Below are positions 40,869 through 52,180 of a DNA stretch of 64,000 nt, piece by piece; the first letter of the stretch is position 1, and each line of letters begins with the position of its first letter. Under the pieces are notes generated by a model. It did no database searches and was not told the origin of the DNA. It saw only the letters and a list, made by a program, of their open reading frames with translations. Source of the stretch: Lucinisca nassula (lineage: Eukaryota > Mollusca > Bivalvia > Lucinida > Lucinidae); the NCBI GenBank assembly GCA_963580285.1, contig OY757010.1, positions 64,626,406-64,690,405 of the forward strand, read 5' to 3'. The translations under genes were made by a program, and so were the position numbers.

Positions 40869-40959
40869 TTAGTAAAAGCTGCATTTTTAGGTATAACAGA
40901 ATGGTTCTTGATCCTAAACTGTTAGGTTTGACAGATGTAGAAAATACTTCAAAATCAGA

Positions 40960-41105
40960 ATGATCTGTCTTAAGTCCATTTTGTACTAACAAATTCCATT
41001 TTGAAATTTGAAATAGTCAGGTTGTGTTATTTTTTGAAATTCATTTAGGAAAATGGCTGACATTTTTACCAACATCCCCTTTAGGGGCTTTCCATATAAA
41101 ATGTG
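40960..41105. mobile_element. T2 MITE, degenerate without hairpin
   Basis: CATTTTGTACTAACAAATTC, GTCAGGTTGTGTTA, AGGAAAATGGCTGACATTTT and CCATATAAAATGTG follow the T2 order, but the central hairpin is gone. Confidence 0.5.
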
Positions 41106-41149
41106 TAAGAAACATCCTCAAGTACCTAGTAATCTACCCTGGCAGTAAC

Positions 41150-41370
41150 AAAACTAAACGTAAGAACTGAAATGATCCTAAGTATTGGGATAGATAGGCC
41201 TAAGCAAACAGTGCAGTCACAGATCAGACTGCTCCTGAAGGAGTCTACACTGTTTGCCATTCTATCTGCACCTTTTGGACTCCTTGCTGGACCATGAAAG
41301 AAAATTTCTATAAATTTTAGGAGCATTACAGCTAGTCCTCAAGGTGTTCAAACTTTTAGAATTTTTACTG
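41150..41370. mobile_element. T4 MITE abutting the exon 5 splice donor
   Basis: CCTAAGTATTGGGATAGATA, hairpin GATCAGACTGCTCCTGAAGG, TTTGGACTCCTTGCTGGACC and the end AATTTTTACTG, followed by TA at 41371-41372. Those TA bases are intron positions +2/+3 of the GALC donor, so donor bases from +4 on come from the element. Confidence 0.7.
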
Positions 41371-41373
41371 TAC

Positions 41374-41501
41374 CTGTCATCCATATATTACTCTCCACTC
41401 TGTAGTAACCACTCCAAGGACTATCTGCTGTCATCAGACTGTCTCTAGTGAAGGGTAGTGGGGTCTCATAGTAACTTGCTATAAGGTTCCAGGCTATTGT
41501 G
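41374..41501 (-). CDS. GALC: Galactocerebrosidase, internal exon 5 of 11 seen
   Basis: 128 bp, acceptor TAACTACAG, donor [29 protein letters not shown], then [20 protein letters not shown] and WMT, align with human STIAWNLVASYYEQLPYGR and [22 protein letters not shown], a strongly conserved TIM-barrel block. It begins with one base completing Ser with exon 4 and ends with one base completing Ala with exon 6. The donor is an unusual GTACAG whose downstream bases derive from a MITE end. Confidence 0.96.
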
Positions 41502-41751
41502 CTGTAGTTAAAGCAAAGGCAACATACAAGTATGTATAAGAGATAAGAAGAATGAATTCACCCTCAATGGAACTTAGTGCAAAATAAAATGGTTTGCCAA
41601 ACTCTTCATTAGGGGATACTTGTATAGGAAAGGAATGGATACTGTTACAGGACGTGAGGGAATACTACATGTATTACACAATACAAAAAAGGAGGGGATA
41701 CTCTTGAATTCAAGGAAGGGATACTCTTACAGGAAAAAAGAGGATACTCAG

Positions 41752-42002
41752 CCTTGATAGCACAGTGGTTAGCCTGTTCGACTTATGATCGAGAGGTTGT
41801 GCGTTCGAATCCGGCCACCGGTATCGAGGTGTGTCCTTGGGCAAGACACATAATGACACTGCCCCACTCCACCCAGGTGTAAATGGGTAGCAGTGGTGTA
41901 AAAGCCATTGCCTCTCTCGCGCGTGCGCGTGAAAACACCCGGAATGAGTGTTCGAGAGCGATTCAATAAGGTAGAAGCTTTCATTGCAATCGAACTAAAA
42001 TA
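41752..42002 (+). mobile_element. SINE5, tRNA-derived with V-type central domain
   Basis: tRNA-like head with A box TAGCACAGTGGTTA, anticodon-like loop CTTATGA, and B box GTTCGAATCC. It is followed by GTGTCCTTGGGCAAGACAC and CCACTCCACCCAGGTGTAAA, a segment resembling the conserved V domain of V-SINEs. The 3' end is uncertain because a pearl-like element starts at 42003. Confidence 0.75.
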
Positions 42003-42909
42003 AACTAGAATCGCGCAGTCGATGGCACGCCATCGCATATCCCCACGCTTTTTTAAATATACGCCACTATATAAGTTCTCAATTGCAACTCCCACCCAAT
42101 CTTAAGATCAAAATTCCGAAAGTGTCATGCACTCCTCAGACCAAAGACCCATCAGTTCCCAAAGTTTCATGTTTCTATCTGAAACGGCGTAGGAGGAGTT
42201 ATCCGGTAATCGTTAAAATGGGGGTTATGGGGGTGAAAATCCAAGTTTTTGACCTCTGGTGAACTCAAACCTGACCCTAGGGGTCAAATTTTGATTGTTA
42301 TGTGTTCTACTCATTATGCCGTTCGATTTGATATGTCACACGACCAGGTTCTGAAAACTTTGATTTTTTACCCCAGGGGCACCCCACCCCCTGGCCTGGC
42401 CCCTAGGGGTAGGATCAAAATTCCAAAAGTGTCATGCACTCCTCAGACCAAAGACCTATCAGTTCCCAAAGTTTCATGTTTCTATCTGAAACGGTGTAGG
42501 AGGAGTTATCCGGTAATCGTTAAAAAGGGGGTTATGGGGGTGAAAATCCAAGTTTTTGACCTCTGGTGACCTCAAACCTGACCCTCGGGGTCAAATTTTG
42601 ATTGTTATGTATTCTACTCATTATGCTGTTCGATTTGATATGTCACACGACCAGGTTCTGAAAACTTTGAATTATTACCCCAGGGGCACCCCACCCCCTG
42701 GCCTGGCCCCTAGGGGTAGGATCAAAATTCCGAAAGTGTCATGCACTCCTCAGACCAAAGACCTATCAGTTCCCAAAGTTTTAAGTTTCTAGCTGTAAAA
42801 ATGTGAGAGGAGTTGTCCGGTAAGACGGACGGACGGACGTACGGACGTACGGACGACGGAGACAATTACAATATCCCCACTTTTTTTCTTCGAAAAGCGT
42901 GGGGATAAT
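42003..42909 (+). mobile_element. Pearl-like element, 307-bp core
   Basis: Head AACTAGA, hairpin CGATGGCACGCCATCG, then TATCCCCACGCTTTT, whose complement AAAAGCGTGGGGATA closes the element. Core units of 307 bp contain GTCATGCACTCCTCAGACCA and GGGGCACCCCACCCCCTGGC; a (GGAC)n/(GTAC)n stretch lies at 42824-42860. The same family is at 57551-58757. Confidence 0.75.
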
Positions 42910-43465
42910 TACGTGTAGTATAAACTTAAAGGGGATACTCATACAGGAAAGTAGTAGATACAGTACTGTTAAGGAAAGGAGGGGATACTGTTAAAGGAAA
43001 GGAGGGTGTAGTCTTTGAGTAAAGGAAGGATACTTTTGCAAGAAGGAAGGTGGTATTTTTAAAGGAAAAAGGGGATACTATTACAGGAAAGAGGGGATAC
43101 TCTCAAAGGAAAGGAGGTAATACTCATAAATGAAAGGAGGGGATACTCTCAAAGGAATGGAGGTAGTCTTAATGGAAGTAAAGGGATACTAGTACAGGAA
43201 AGGGGAATACTTTTTAAGGAGATGATAATTTTAAAGGAAAGGAGGGGATACTGTCAAAGGAATGGAGTTAATCAGGGATATTAGTACAGGAAAAGGGGAT
43301 AATTTTTAAGGAAAGGAGAGGATGATTTTTAAGGAAAGAGGGGGTGACTCTTAAAAGAAAAGGAGAGATAGTCTTACAGGAAAGGGAGTGAATCCTTTCC
43401 TTCATGAGAAGCCTTCAGAGATCAGGTAAGTCATTTGAGCCAGCTCATGAGAAACTGGCACTTGG

Positions 43466-43710
43466 GCCCAGTTGTTCAAAGCATCATTAGCTTAACGAGC
43501 TTGTTAGTGTTCATATTGTTAACTGTTCTAGCATGTACAAGATCTAAAATTTTGGTATTTTTACTGAAAAAATGTGAGCAGCTTTTGCATTTGCAAAAGC
43601 TGCTCACATTTTTTTCTGCAAAAATATTAGCATATTTGCCACATTTAATGATCAAAGATTAAATGATACGTTAACTAACGACGTCATTAGTTTTGAACAA
43701 CTGGCCCCAG
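43466..43710. mobile_element. K-family MITE, complete
   Basis: Ends GGGCCCAGTTGTTCAAAGCA and AGTTTTGAACAACTGGCCCC are inverted. The centre is AAATGTGAGCAGCTTTTGC and its complement. Confidence 0.8.
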
Positions 43711-43775
43711 AAAATGTCCCGCTGAGACAGTACATGCATTTTATAGGGCAAGATGCACCACTTCTTGCATGGCCA

Positions 43776-44004
43776 TTAACCCTTTTAGTACCAAATGAAA
43801 TCTTCCTCCTTATATATAGCAGGAGTTCATTTCAAAATTTAGGGGTGTCAGGCTGTGTTTTCTTCAAAATTTATTTGGAAAATGGCTTAACTTTTCGCAA
43901 ACAGTGTAGGCCCTGATCCGACGTCATGTTCTGCGGCGTCTGATCTGGGCCTGCACTGTTAGCCCTGGTATCCATTTTGGGGGTTACAGTACTTAATGGG
44001 TTAA
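43776..44004. mobile_element. T2 MITE, complete
   Basis: TTAA at 43776-43779 and 44001-44004, ends CCCTTTTAGTACCAAATG and GTACTTAATGGG. The hairpin is around GACGTCATGTTCTGCGGCGT. Confidence 0.82.
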
Positions 44005-44124
44005 CAAGTTTGTTGAGTGAATGATGTTTTGAACAAAACAGGAAATGCAGTAAGTGAAATATGATGTGCATGTATTTATGTCCAAAACCCTTACTATGTA
44101 ACGTTACAACAGCCAATCATCAAG

Positions 44125-44623
44125 TTAACAAGTCTGTGTAATGGACAATTAACCCTACTTCATATAGAGAAAACTGTGGTTTACATGGGTATATGGTTTT
44201 TTTTTTTTATTATTTCTGCTCCAAGACATACATTGTTTGTTTGTTTGAATAGGGCTTTAACATCCCCGTCAACACTATTTAGGTCATTTTGGAGACGTTG
44301 CTTCCAATATTGTGGGACTTTTACCCAACAATGAGATGAAATGACATCTCAAGCTCAGCTGCCCAATGAAACCAGAAGGCTTATATGCATTGGACGATCT
44401 GACTCACATCCCTCTGCCTGGGCAGGCTTAGTCCTTCTACGTGGTTTACCAGTACTTGTGTCTGGTCAGATTCAGCTCTGCATGGAAGCATCATGCTACC
44501 CAATCTATTTCTCCAAGCCCGATGAAGACATACATTGTGTGTATCAGTGTGGCAGTTCTAATAAGCATCCACAACTCATTTAGGACATAAATGAGAAAAA
44601 TATATCAAAGAGTCATCAGAAAA
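44125..44623. mobile_element. P2 MITE, left part, split by SINE2
   Basis: TTAACAAGTCTGTGTAATGG to AAGACATACATTGT (44236), then GTGTATCAGTGTGGCAG to ATCAGAAAA (44623). The P2 remainder is beyond the pearl-like element at 49265-49345. Confidence 0.7.
44237..44524 (-). mobile_element. SINE2 with 14-bp target duplication
   Basis: TTTG tail at the left, head (TTTCTCCAAGCCCGATG) at the right. It is flanked by AAGACATACATTGT at 44223-44236 and 44525-44538, and collinear with 15845-16147. Confidence 0.88.
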
Positions 44624-45723
44624 ACAAGAGGACCATGATGGTCCTGTATTGCTCACCTGAGTCTATTCATCACCTTGTTTTTGATGCCACATGACCCATA
44701 TTCAAACATATTCAAGATTTTATAAAGGCAAATATTCTTGGCAAGTTTCACAAAGCTTGAACCAAAAATGAAGTCTCAAGTATGATTTGACCAATTTTGT
44801 TTGTTTGAGGTTTACGTTGCTTCCAATTTTGTGGGACTTTTACCCGACATTGAGATGAAAGGTCTGCCCCTTCATGTCTGACAGCATTTATATTTCTGCA
44901 GCCTGAAGGTTGATTTCAATCATTTCAAATCTGTAGCATGCTTATGGTTGGGAAATTATGAAATAAAAGTTCGTCGAGTGATGACAATGTTTTTTCTAAA
45001 AATAGCCAAAAGAACTTTGACCATGATCCAAACACCCTGGAAGTCTGAATTGCTTGAGATACTGTATTATCATAGAGAATATTTGTTTAAAGTTATAATA
45101 ACCCCTAAAAGGCGGGAAAACCCTGAAGGGGTAGCCTGGCAAACAACATAGGCCCAGATCAGATGTTGCAGAATGTGTCATCTGATCAGGGCCTGCACTG
45201 TTTGCTAACAGCATTTTCTGTCAAATAAAATACCCCTCCTGACCAAGGTATTACAAAAAAAGGGACAATTCTGAGCAAGTTTGATGATGATTGGACTAAA
45301 ACTGTGGCCTCTATAGTGTTAACAAGGTTTTTCTATGATTTAACCTACTGACCTACTTTTTGAACCCACATGACCCATATTCGAATTTGACCTAGATATT
45401 GTCAAGAGGATCATTCTGAGCAAGTTTGATGATAATTAGACTAAAATTGCAGTCTCTAGAGTGTAAACAAGGTTTTTCTATGATTTGACCTACTTTTGAC
45501 CCCACATGACCCATATTCGAATTTGACCTAGATATTGTAGAGATGACCATTCTGAGCAAGTTTGATGATGACTTGACCAAAACTGTGGCCTCTAGAGTGT
45601 TAACAAGGTTTTTATATGATTTGACCTACTGACCTACTTTTTGACCCGACATGACACATATTCAAGCTGGACTGAGATATTGTCAGGATGATCATTTTGA
45701 GCAAGTTTGAGGTTGACTGGACC

Positions 45724-48409
45724 ATAGGGGCTTGAATCATAAAAAAAAAAAAAATTTTTGGGGTACTATATTAGAGACAAGGGGGGGAAACTTCGGCTCA
45801 ATTTTTTTAGGGGTTACCTCATTTTACCCAGTGTATCTTTTTCGCAAATGCAGTTTGTCACCTGCTCATTATGAATTATACAAGTTAAATATGACCACTT
45901 TGCAACAATAATCCGCTTCTGTCTGTCACTTGCAGGAAACATGCTTCTCTTGCATGGATTACCTCAGCAACTCAAAATTCGGCATAACCGTGTGCCAAAA
46001 ATTTTCAGGTTTTCATCAATCACGAACTAGTGTTACGGAGGGAACTTTTTTCGCTTTCACCCGTTGTCTTTCATTTAACTTTAGCTCTCTCGGCCAATTT
46101 GAATCCAAAAAGGTGTATTCGCAGCTCTAAATTTTGATATTTCGTCATTTGCTTTGCTTTCCGCTGTGTTCTGTCAAAGATCTGAACAGAAACCAGGGCG
46201 CTTGCAATCATTGTCGTGTTTAAAAAGCAGGACGTGCTGTTTAAAAAGCGGGACGTGCAGATATAATCTGGAACTTTGCAAACTACGTCCGGCAGTATAG
46301 TAGCTAGGGTTACTGTTAAAATGTGTGTGATAGCCTTGATTTCTCCTTTGATATTTTTTTTTTCAATGTAACATATTCTGCTAGGACTACGTATACATGT
46401 ATACGCAGATAAGATAACTGTATGGTGTTTCTATGTATAATGGGCTGTGCTCTGGGAATATTTATTGTATCGCTTTGCGGTCAACTTCCAATTCAGCCGC
46501 TACAAGTTTTTTGACACATGCGTAGAAAAGGACATAAAAATGTTTACTGAAAAGTAGAAGACGGCCTTAGACCTGATAAAAACCAGGCACAACTGTCTTG
46601 TTTATGTCCAGGCTGGGACGGGCACAACCCACGTTATCGAGGAGATTGCTAGAGTGCTCCGCATTGAAGGGAAATGTTTGTCAGTTTCTTGCACAACGGG
46701 TATTGTATAATATCTATGTGTGTTTTGTGTTTTTGGCTGAGTGCTAAAGAACGTGTGCACATGACGTCGTCATCTTGTGTTTAAACGCTCGTACCCAGTA
46801 CACGGCAATGGTTAGCTAAGCAAAAAAATTTGCAGCAGTGTTAAACCAAATGGTTCAGAATATAAGTTAAGAGAGATACCGTACGGCTAGAAATAACTTG
46901 AAATTGTTTTACAAATTTGGATTCATAGTGGTCGGAATGACTGACGACTTTAAACGTCTGTTCTAATGCTGATACCTAAATAACAATGGCTGTTTTGGTG
47001 CTAGTAGGGCTGTAGGATTTTTCCTTCTGTTTTTCTTTCTTTGTGAGGAAAAAGTGGGCAAAGAATGTAATTATAAAAAAAAATAAACTTATTGTTTCTG
47101 CTTTTCATGAAAGTATGAACGACAGCAAGTCGCTAGCAAAGTTTACATGAACCCCTTCGGGGTTCATTTACTTTGCAGGCAACCCACTGCGTTCAAACTA
47201 TCATGAACAGCAGAAAAATAAATTTCATGGTTTAAGTGTTTGTTTTCTTTGCCTCATACTTCTGCCTCACTCTATGGTTTATTAGCTATCTCAATACGTC
47301 AATCATTGTAAAACACCCACATTGAGCTGGCGGTAAATACTTTTTCAAAACCGTCTTCTGTAGCATGTTTTGTTATCCATGCGATTAGGGGAGCAGCTTC
47401 TCAGTTTCTCCTTAAATGTACATTTTTAACAGTCAAAATGACATGTCCTTATCAACTTTTATTGAAATGGACATTCAATTTGTCATCAAACTGCTGTCAA
47501 GTGTCAAGGAAAGCAGGTCATGAAATGTAAATGCACGGGTTTTTTATTTCATGTGTAGCACTTTACATATGGATGCTTTAGACACAAACTTTGGCTGGTC
47601 ACTGGAAAAATGATTACGATTTTCTTCAGGAGGTATGAATATTAAATGACTAACATTTTTGTTGTGTTACTATTGAGAATGTGCTTTATCGCTTATTAAT
47701 TTCTGTATATTTGTGCAGTCTTTGCAAAAAGTTTATCCATTCACAACGCATTTTTTTAAGTTTTCGGCCCCGCCCATTGGGGCTTAAAGAAATAGGCTGC
47801 GTGACGCTTCCAGAGCTGAAACCGACCGCACGCGAGTTCTGGTAACCCCTCAGAGAATATATGCCTGCCCAGGCAAACCGGTGCGAGTCAGACCATTCAT
47901 GCTTATAAACCCGTTTGGTCTCGTTGGGCGGCAGGGCTTGTGATGTCAGTTCATCTCAATGTCGGGTAAAAGTCCCACAAAATGGAAGCAACGTCTCCAA
48001 AATGACCTGTTGATGAGCAATTTAAACATTAAATCAAACAAATTAATTCTTTAAAGTTTTTGAGTGAGAAAAATAATTAATATTGCGGTTGTGACTTTGG
48101 GCTCGTTTTCAGTGAATTAAAGTCGCATGCTCGACAAAACCCCACATGATACTTAACTGAACTGAAAACTTGTTTGAGAATTCCTTGTTTCGGCCTCAAC
48201 CCCATCTTACATTCTATTATTCAGTTCTTATCTAAACGGCCCCCGCCCATCGGGCTTGAAGAAATAGATGGGTAAAATGAGGTAACCCCCCAAAAAATTG
48301 GGCCGAAGTTTCCCCCCTTGTCTCTAATATAGTACCAAAAAAAAAAAAAAAAAAAAAAATTTTTTTTTCATTTTTTTTTTTTTTTTTTTTATATGATTCA
48401 AGCCCCTAT
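45724..48409. mobile_element. Long-TIR DNA transposon, non-autonomous, MULE-like
   Basis: Inverted ends of ~110 bp: ATAGGGGCTTGAATCAT, poly-A, GGTACTATATTAGAGACAAG, then GGTTACCTCATTTTACCCA, mirrored exactly at 48260-48409. The flanking direct repeat GACTGGACC (45715-45723 and 48410-48418) is 9 bp, up to 11 depending on where the ends are set. The 2.5-kb interior has no long open frame; it includes SINE2 (47766-48045) and a foldback around GAACCCCTTCGGGGTTCA. TIR length and 9-11-bp duplication suggest Mutator-like mobilisation. Confidence 0.8.
47766..48045 (+). mobile_element. SINE2 inside the long-TIR transposon
   Basis: GCCCCGCCCATTGGGGCTTA to TAAACATTAAATCAAACAAA. Collinear with 54188-54486. 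Confidence 0.75.
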
Positions 48410-49264
48410 GACTGGACCAAAACTGTGGCCTCTAGAGTGTTAACAAGGTTTTTCTATGATTTGACCTACTGACCTATTTTTTTGGCCATCATGACCCATA
48501 GTCGAACTTGACCGAGATATTGTCAGGATGATCATTCTGAGCAAGTTTGAGGATGATTGGACCAAAACTTAGGCCTCTAGAGTGCTAACAAGGTTTTTCT
48601 GTGGTTTGACCTACTGACCTACTTTTTGACCCGAAATGACCCATATTCAAACTTGACCGAGATATTGTCAGGATGAACATTCTGACCAAGTTTGAGGAAG
48701 CTGGGACCAAAACTGTGGCCTCCAGAGTGTTAACAAGGTTTTTCTATGATTTGACCTCCTGACCTATTTTTTAACCCTACATGACCCATATTCGAACTTG
48801 AACAAGATATTGTCAGGAGGATCATTCTGAGCAAGTTTAAGGATGATTGGACCAATACTGTGGCCTCTAGAGTGCTAACAAGGGTTTTCTGTGGTTTGAC
48901 CTACTGACCTACTTTTTGACCCGACATGACCTATATTTGAACTTGACCAAGATATTACCAAGATGATCATCCTGAGCAAGTTTGAGGATGATTGGACCAA
49001 AATTGTGGCCTCTAGAGTGTTAACAAGGTTTTCCTTTGATTTGACCTGGTGACCTACTTTCTGACCCGACATGACCCATATTCAAACTTTACCGACATAT
49101 TGTCATGATGATCATTCTTACAGAGTTTGATGATGGTTGGCTCAAAACTGTGGCCTCTAGAGTGTTAACAAGAAAAGTTTAGGCACGCACAACGAACGAC
49201 GCACGACGACGCCGGACATCTCACAGTCACAAAAGCTCACCATGACCTTTGGTCAGGTGAGCTA

Positions 49265-49345
49265 ATAACTATTTTTGAAAATGAAAGAATTCATTATAGT
49301 CAAACAGATATGTTATCATAATGTTAAAATTTAACATTCGTAATA
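49265..49345. mobile_element. P2 MITE, right remnant
   Basis: TAACTATTTTTGAAAATGAA to GATATGTTATCATAATG continues the P2 copy left at 44623. Confidence 0.65.
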
Positions 49346-49549
49346 TGCTCAGTCAATACACCCAAGCTTGAACAACTGTCATTTTCTTGTCCAAACTTGT
49401 ATTTTTTGTGTTTTCTTTGACCTTTCTTTTTCTATTTTGGCTTTTTAAAATAAAAAGGGAATTCAAAAATATTTCATTTCTATAATGCAATTTTTTTTAT
49501 CAGAGGTAAGACAAAATTAGAGCCCTCCCCTCCCCCCAACTCCCATTTC

Positions 49550-49851
49550 AATATGAAAACACGCTATACAAATGCATTGTACACTTTACCGCCAAAAAAA
49601 CAAAACTTTTAAGATGAAAAATTATGATATTTTTCTTATTTCTGCTCAAAATATAGATTGTGGGTACTCAATAGAACTGCCTCATTGAGGCAGTTCTAGC
49701 AAGTACCTACAATCTATATTTTACCTACAATCTATATTTTCGAGCAGAAATAAGAAAAATAAGGTATACCCCTGTAAACCCTAGTTTTACTATATATAAG
49801 TGGGGTTCAAGGGGGGGGGGGGCAAAATTATATAGGCATGTTTTTGTGATG
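49550..49851. mobile_element. P1 palindromic MITE, complete
   Basis: GAAAACACGCTATACAAATG to TATAGGCATGTTTTTGTGAT, centre GAACTGCCTCATTGAGGCAG. An 18-bp segment ACCTACAATCTATATTTT is duplicated in the right arm, and a run of G lies at 49814-49822. Confidence 0.75.
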
Positions 49852-49871
49852 GCAACATACTCTGAGGAAAA

Positions 49872-50102
49872 AAACACCTGGGCCCAGTTGTCCAAAGCAT
49901 TGTTAGCTTAACAAACTTGTAAGAGGCTTAAATGTCCAGCAAGCATATCTAAAACAAAATAATATTTTTGCTGAAAAAAATAAAAGTAGCTTTGCTACTC
50001 AAATTTTTCAGCAAAAAATAACATATTTACCATATTAGATTGTGAAATTTTAATGATATGTTAATTTACAACATTGTTAGTTTTCAACAACTGGACCCCA
50101 AT
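49872..50102. mobile_element. K-family MITE, diverged centre
   Basis: GGGCCCAGTTGTCCAAAGCA to TTTTCAACAACTGGACCCC. The centre is AAAGTAGCTTTGCTACTC instead of the GAGCAGC palindrome. Confidence 0.75.
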
Positions 50103-50172
50103 CATCTGTAAGAGACTGACTTGTCACTCCAAGCAGTGAGTAGTACAGAGACTAAGACTGCATTTTACGTAC

Positions 50173-50210
50173 CTTGTCATGAAGCCATTGACATAATTCT
50201 GATTCAACAT
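50173..50210 (-). CDS. GALC: Galactocerebrosidase, internal exon 4 of 11 seen
   Basis: A 38-bp micro-exon, acceptor CATTTCAG, donor AAG|GTACGT. MLNQNYVNGFMT matches human ILNQNYINGYMT exactly in spacing. It follows phase 0 from exon 3 and leaves two bases (AG) that make Ser with exon 5. Small enough to be missed by gene finders. Confidence 0.95.
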
Positions 50211-50406
50211 CTGAAATGAAAGGAAATTTATATGATTGGCCGTTGCACAACTCACCATAAGTTAATAATGAATCTGAGTTATATTGTCTTGTAAGCATGA
50301 CTATCGCTAACCAATTAAGCTAAACTGCCAAATAATGCTTGTTTGAAGTCTGGAAAAGTTACCTATAGACACACTATTCCTATGGCTGTGGTCAAAGACA
50401 GTTGTC

Positions 50407-50610
50407 CATAAAAATAGAAGTGAAGGCAATGATCAGGAATCGATACAATTAACTCACAGTTCCCAGGGTTGATACCAAAGGGAAAGAAACACAAACATGA
50501 AATAACTAGATCCTAATGGAAACATCAATAGTGGAAAGCCAAAAGGACAATTACTTTCCCACAAAATGATCAGCTGGTTATCCAAAACAAAATTATATAA
50601 GCAAAACACA
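50407..50610 (-). mobile_element. Naiad-type 3' end fragment
   Basis: AAATAGAAGTGAAGGCAATG, AATCGATACAATTAACTCAC and GGACAATTACTTTCCCACAA match the terminal ~130 bp of the full element (27486 onwards). Strongly 5'-truncated. Confidence 0.7.
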
Positions 50611-50734
50611 CACTAAAGTCTGGACTAGGCTCTTGTGCTGGGTTTGTGCTAAAATGGATATAGGGTTATCTCATGGATATTTAAACATTTTAATTGGTAA
50701 ATCCATACGCTTAGGCTCCTTTTGGGTTTTTTTG

Positions 50735-50925
50735 TTTTCACCCAATTCAAAATTATTTCACTATTTCGAGCTGAACATCAATCAGAGGTGGGCAAAAACC
50801 AGAGTACCAGGAAAAATACCATACGAACGTCAGCTGAAGGACTGGGAATCCCACAAATATGCGACCCAAGCAAGACTTACAATTATATGGTGAGACCTAA
50901 TGATTGAAAGACAGTTCTCTAAACC
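50735..50925 (-). mobile_element. SINE3 fragment
   Basis: ATTTCGAGCTGAACATCAAT, CAGAGGTGGGCAAAAACCAG and GGGAATCCCACAAATATGCG follow SINE3. Confidence 0.5.
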
Positions 50926-52166
50926 ACAAGGCCACAACTGCCCTTCTTGATTGTGAATGACCATATTTCATGAAAAACCAGTGCTTCAGCTGAAGTGCAC
51001 AACCCGCCGGATGCTTTTTGCTTTATGAGTGTTACCATATATGGGTATGGCGGCCATGTTGGTCATGTGACCTGGACCTAAAATGGTTCCCCCAATAAAT
51101 GCGCCTTATCGTAAGGAGCAAAAATATATCTTATACTTTAGTACTGTATTCTGAATCGTTTGCAGGATAAAATGCATTCTCACTTTTCCAATACAAAAGC
51201 ATATGTCAAAGTTTGACCTAGGCACAAAGAAGGTCAAGGTCAACCCAGGGTCACTATTTTAGCAATTTATGATGGGCCTACGTCCCAGATGCTATTTATC
51301 AAGTTTCGTGTAAATCTGCCCAGTGGTTCTGGAGAAGACTATTTTTGAAGGGTTTTTACCATATATGGCTTGGCGGCCATTTTGGTCACGTGACCTGGAC
51401 CCCATGAGCAAATTTTTGTTTCTCCCATCCCATAGAGGCTCCATATGAAATTTGACTTCAATCGGCCCAACGGTTTCCGAGGAGAAGCAGTTCGAAAATT
51501 TTCACATTTTTCGCCTCGGCGAGGCTATACTAAATGGAATGTAATATTTCACGAGTTCATTGGTTAGATCTCATTGATATCTATCAGTATGCCAAAAGTT
51601 TTTTAAATATTCCAAGCGGTTAAGTCACTATCACCAATTTTCACAAACGGGTTACGGACGGACAGACAGACAGACCATATATGGCTTGGCGGCCATTTTG
51701 GTCATGTGACCTGGACCCCATGAGCAAATTTGGGTTTCCCCCATCCCATAGAGGCTCCATATGAAATTTGACTTCAATCGGCCCAACGGATTCCGAGGAG
51801 AAGCAGTTTGAAAATTTTCACATTTTTCGCCTCGGCGAGGCTATACTAAATGGAATGTAATATTTCGTGCAAGTTCATTGGTTAGATCTCACTGATATCT
51901 ATCAGTATGCCAAAAATTGTTTAAATATTCCAAGCGGTTAAGTCACTATCACCAATTTTCACAAACGGGTTACGGACGGACAGACAGACTGACAGAATGA
52001 TAGAATGACACGGTGATTTTAGGACACTCTTAGAAATCAACCGACTTCAGTTGGTCGCTTTTTCTGCGGGTCGTGCAATTTCCATGAATGATTGTTGCCA
52101 AACTGACAGGAATGTGGTCCTAACCACTAGTCAGATGTACATCCAACTGAACCACCGAGGCCAGCA
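50926..52166 (-). mobile_element. SINE1 split by a pearl-like element
   Basis: CCACAACTGCCCTTCTTGAT to GACCATATTTCATGA (50926-50974), then ATTGTTGCCAAACTGACAGG to CCACCGAGGCCAGC (52081-52166), together make the SINE1 middle and head. Confidence 0.6.
50975..52080 (+). mobile_element. Pearl-like element, ~315-bp core
   Basis: Head AACCAGTGCTTCAGCTGAAG, then GTGCACAACCCGCC, largely complementary to TGCGGGTCGTGCA in the tail. The core carries CATATATGGCTTGGCGGCCA at 51362 and 51677 (period ~315), followed by GGACGGACAGACAGAC. Units share GGCGGCCATTTTGGTCA with the element at 54826. Confidence 0.6.
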
Positions 52167-52180
52167 CCACTGATGCCAGT

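Larger units (their letters stand above)
41590..43400 (+). repeat. Degenerate GGGGATACTC minisatellite, interrupted
   Basis: Irregular 18-28-bp units of the type AAAGGAAAGGAGGGGATACT fill 41590-41750 and 42915-43400; a SINE and a pearl-like element separate the two blocks. The strand is strongly purine-biased. Confidence 0.7.
44625..49264 (+). mobile_element. Pearl-like element (family A), nearly complete
   Basis: Head ACAAGAGG, hairpin GGACCATGATGGTCC, then GCTCACCTGA, complementary to TCAGGTGAGC in the tail hairpin (49234-49263). The ~146-bp core units of family A lie at 45260-45723 and 48410-49180, interrupted by a 2.7-kb transposon; fragments of SINE2 (44798-44862) and a T-type hairpin (45125-45230) also lie inside. 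A GACG microsatellite precedes the tail. The flanks are the two parts of one P2 MITE. Confidence 0.78.

Noticed and set aside
41753..41825. Possible tRNA-Ile(TAT) gene
   Set aside because: It is the head of a SINE with a V-like domain directly attached.
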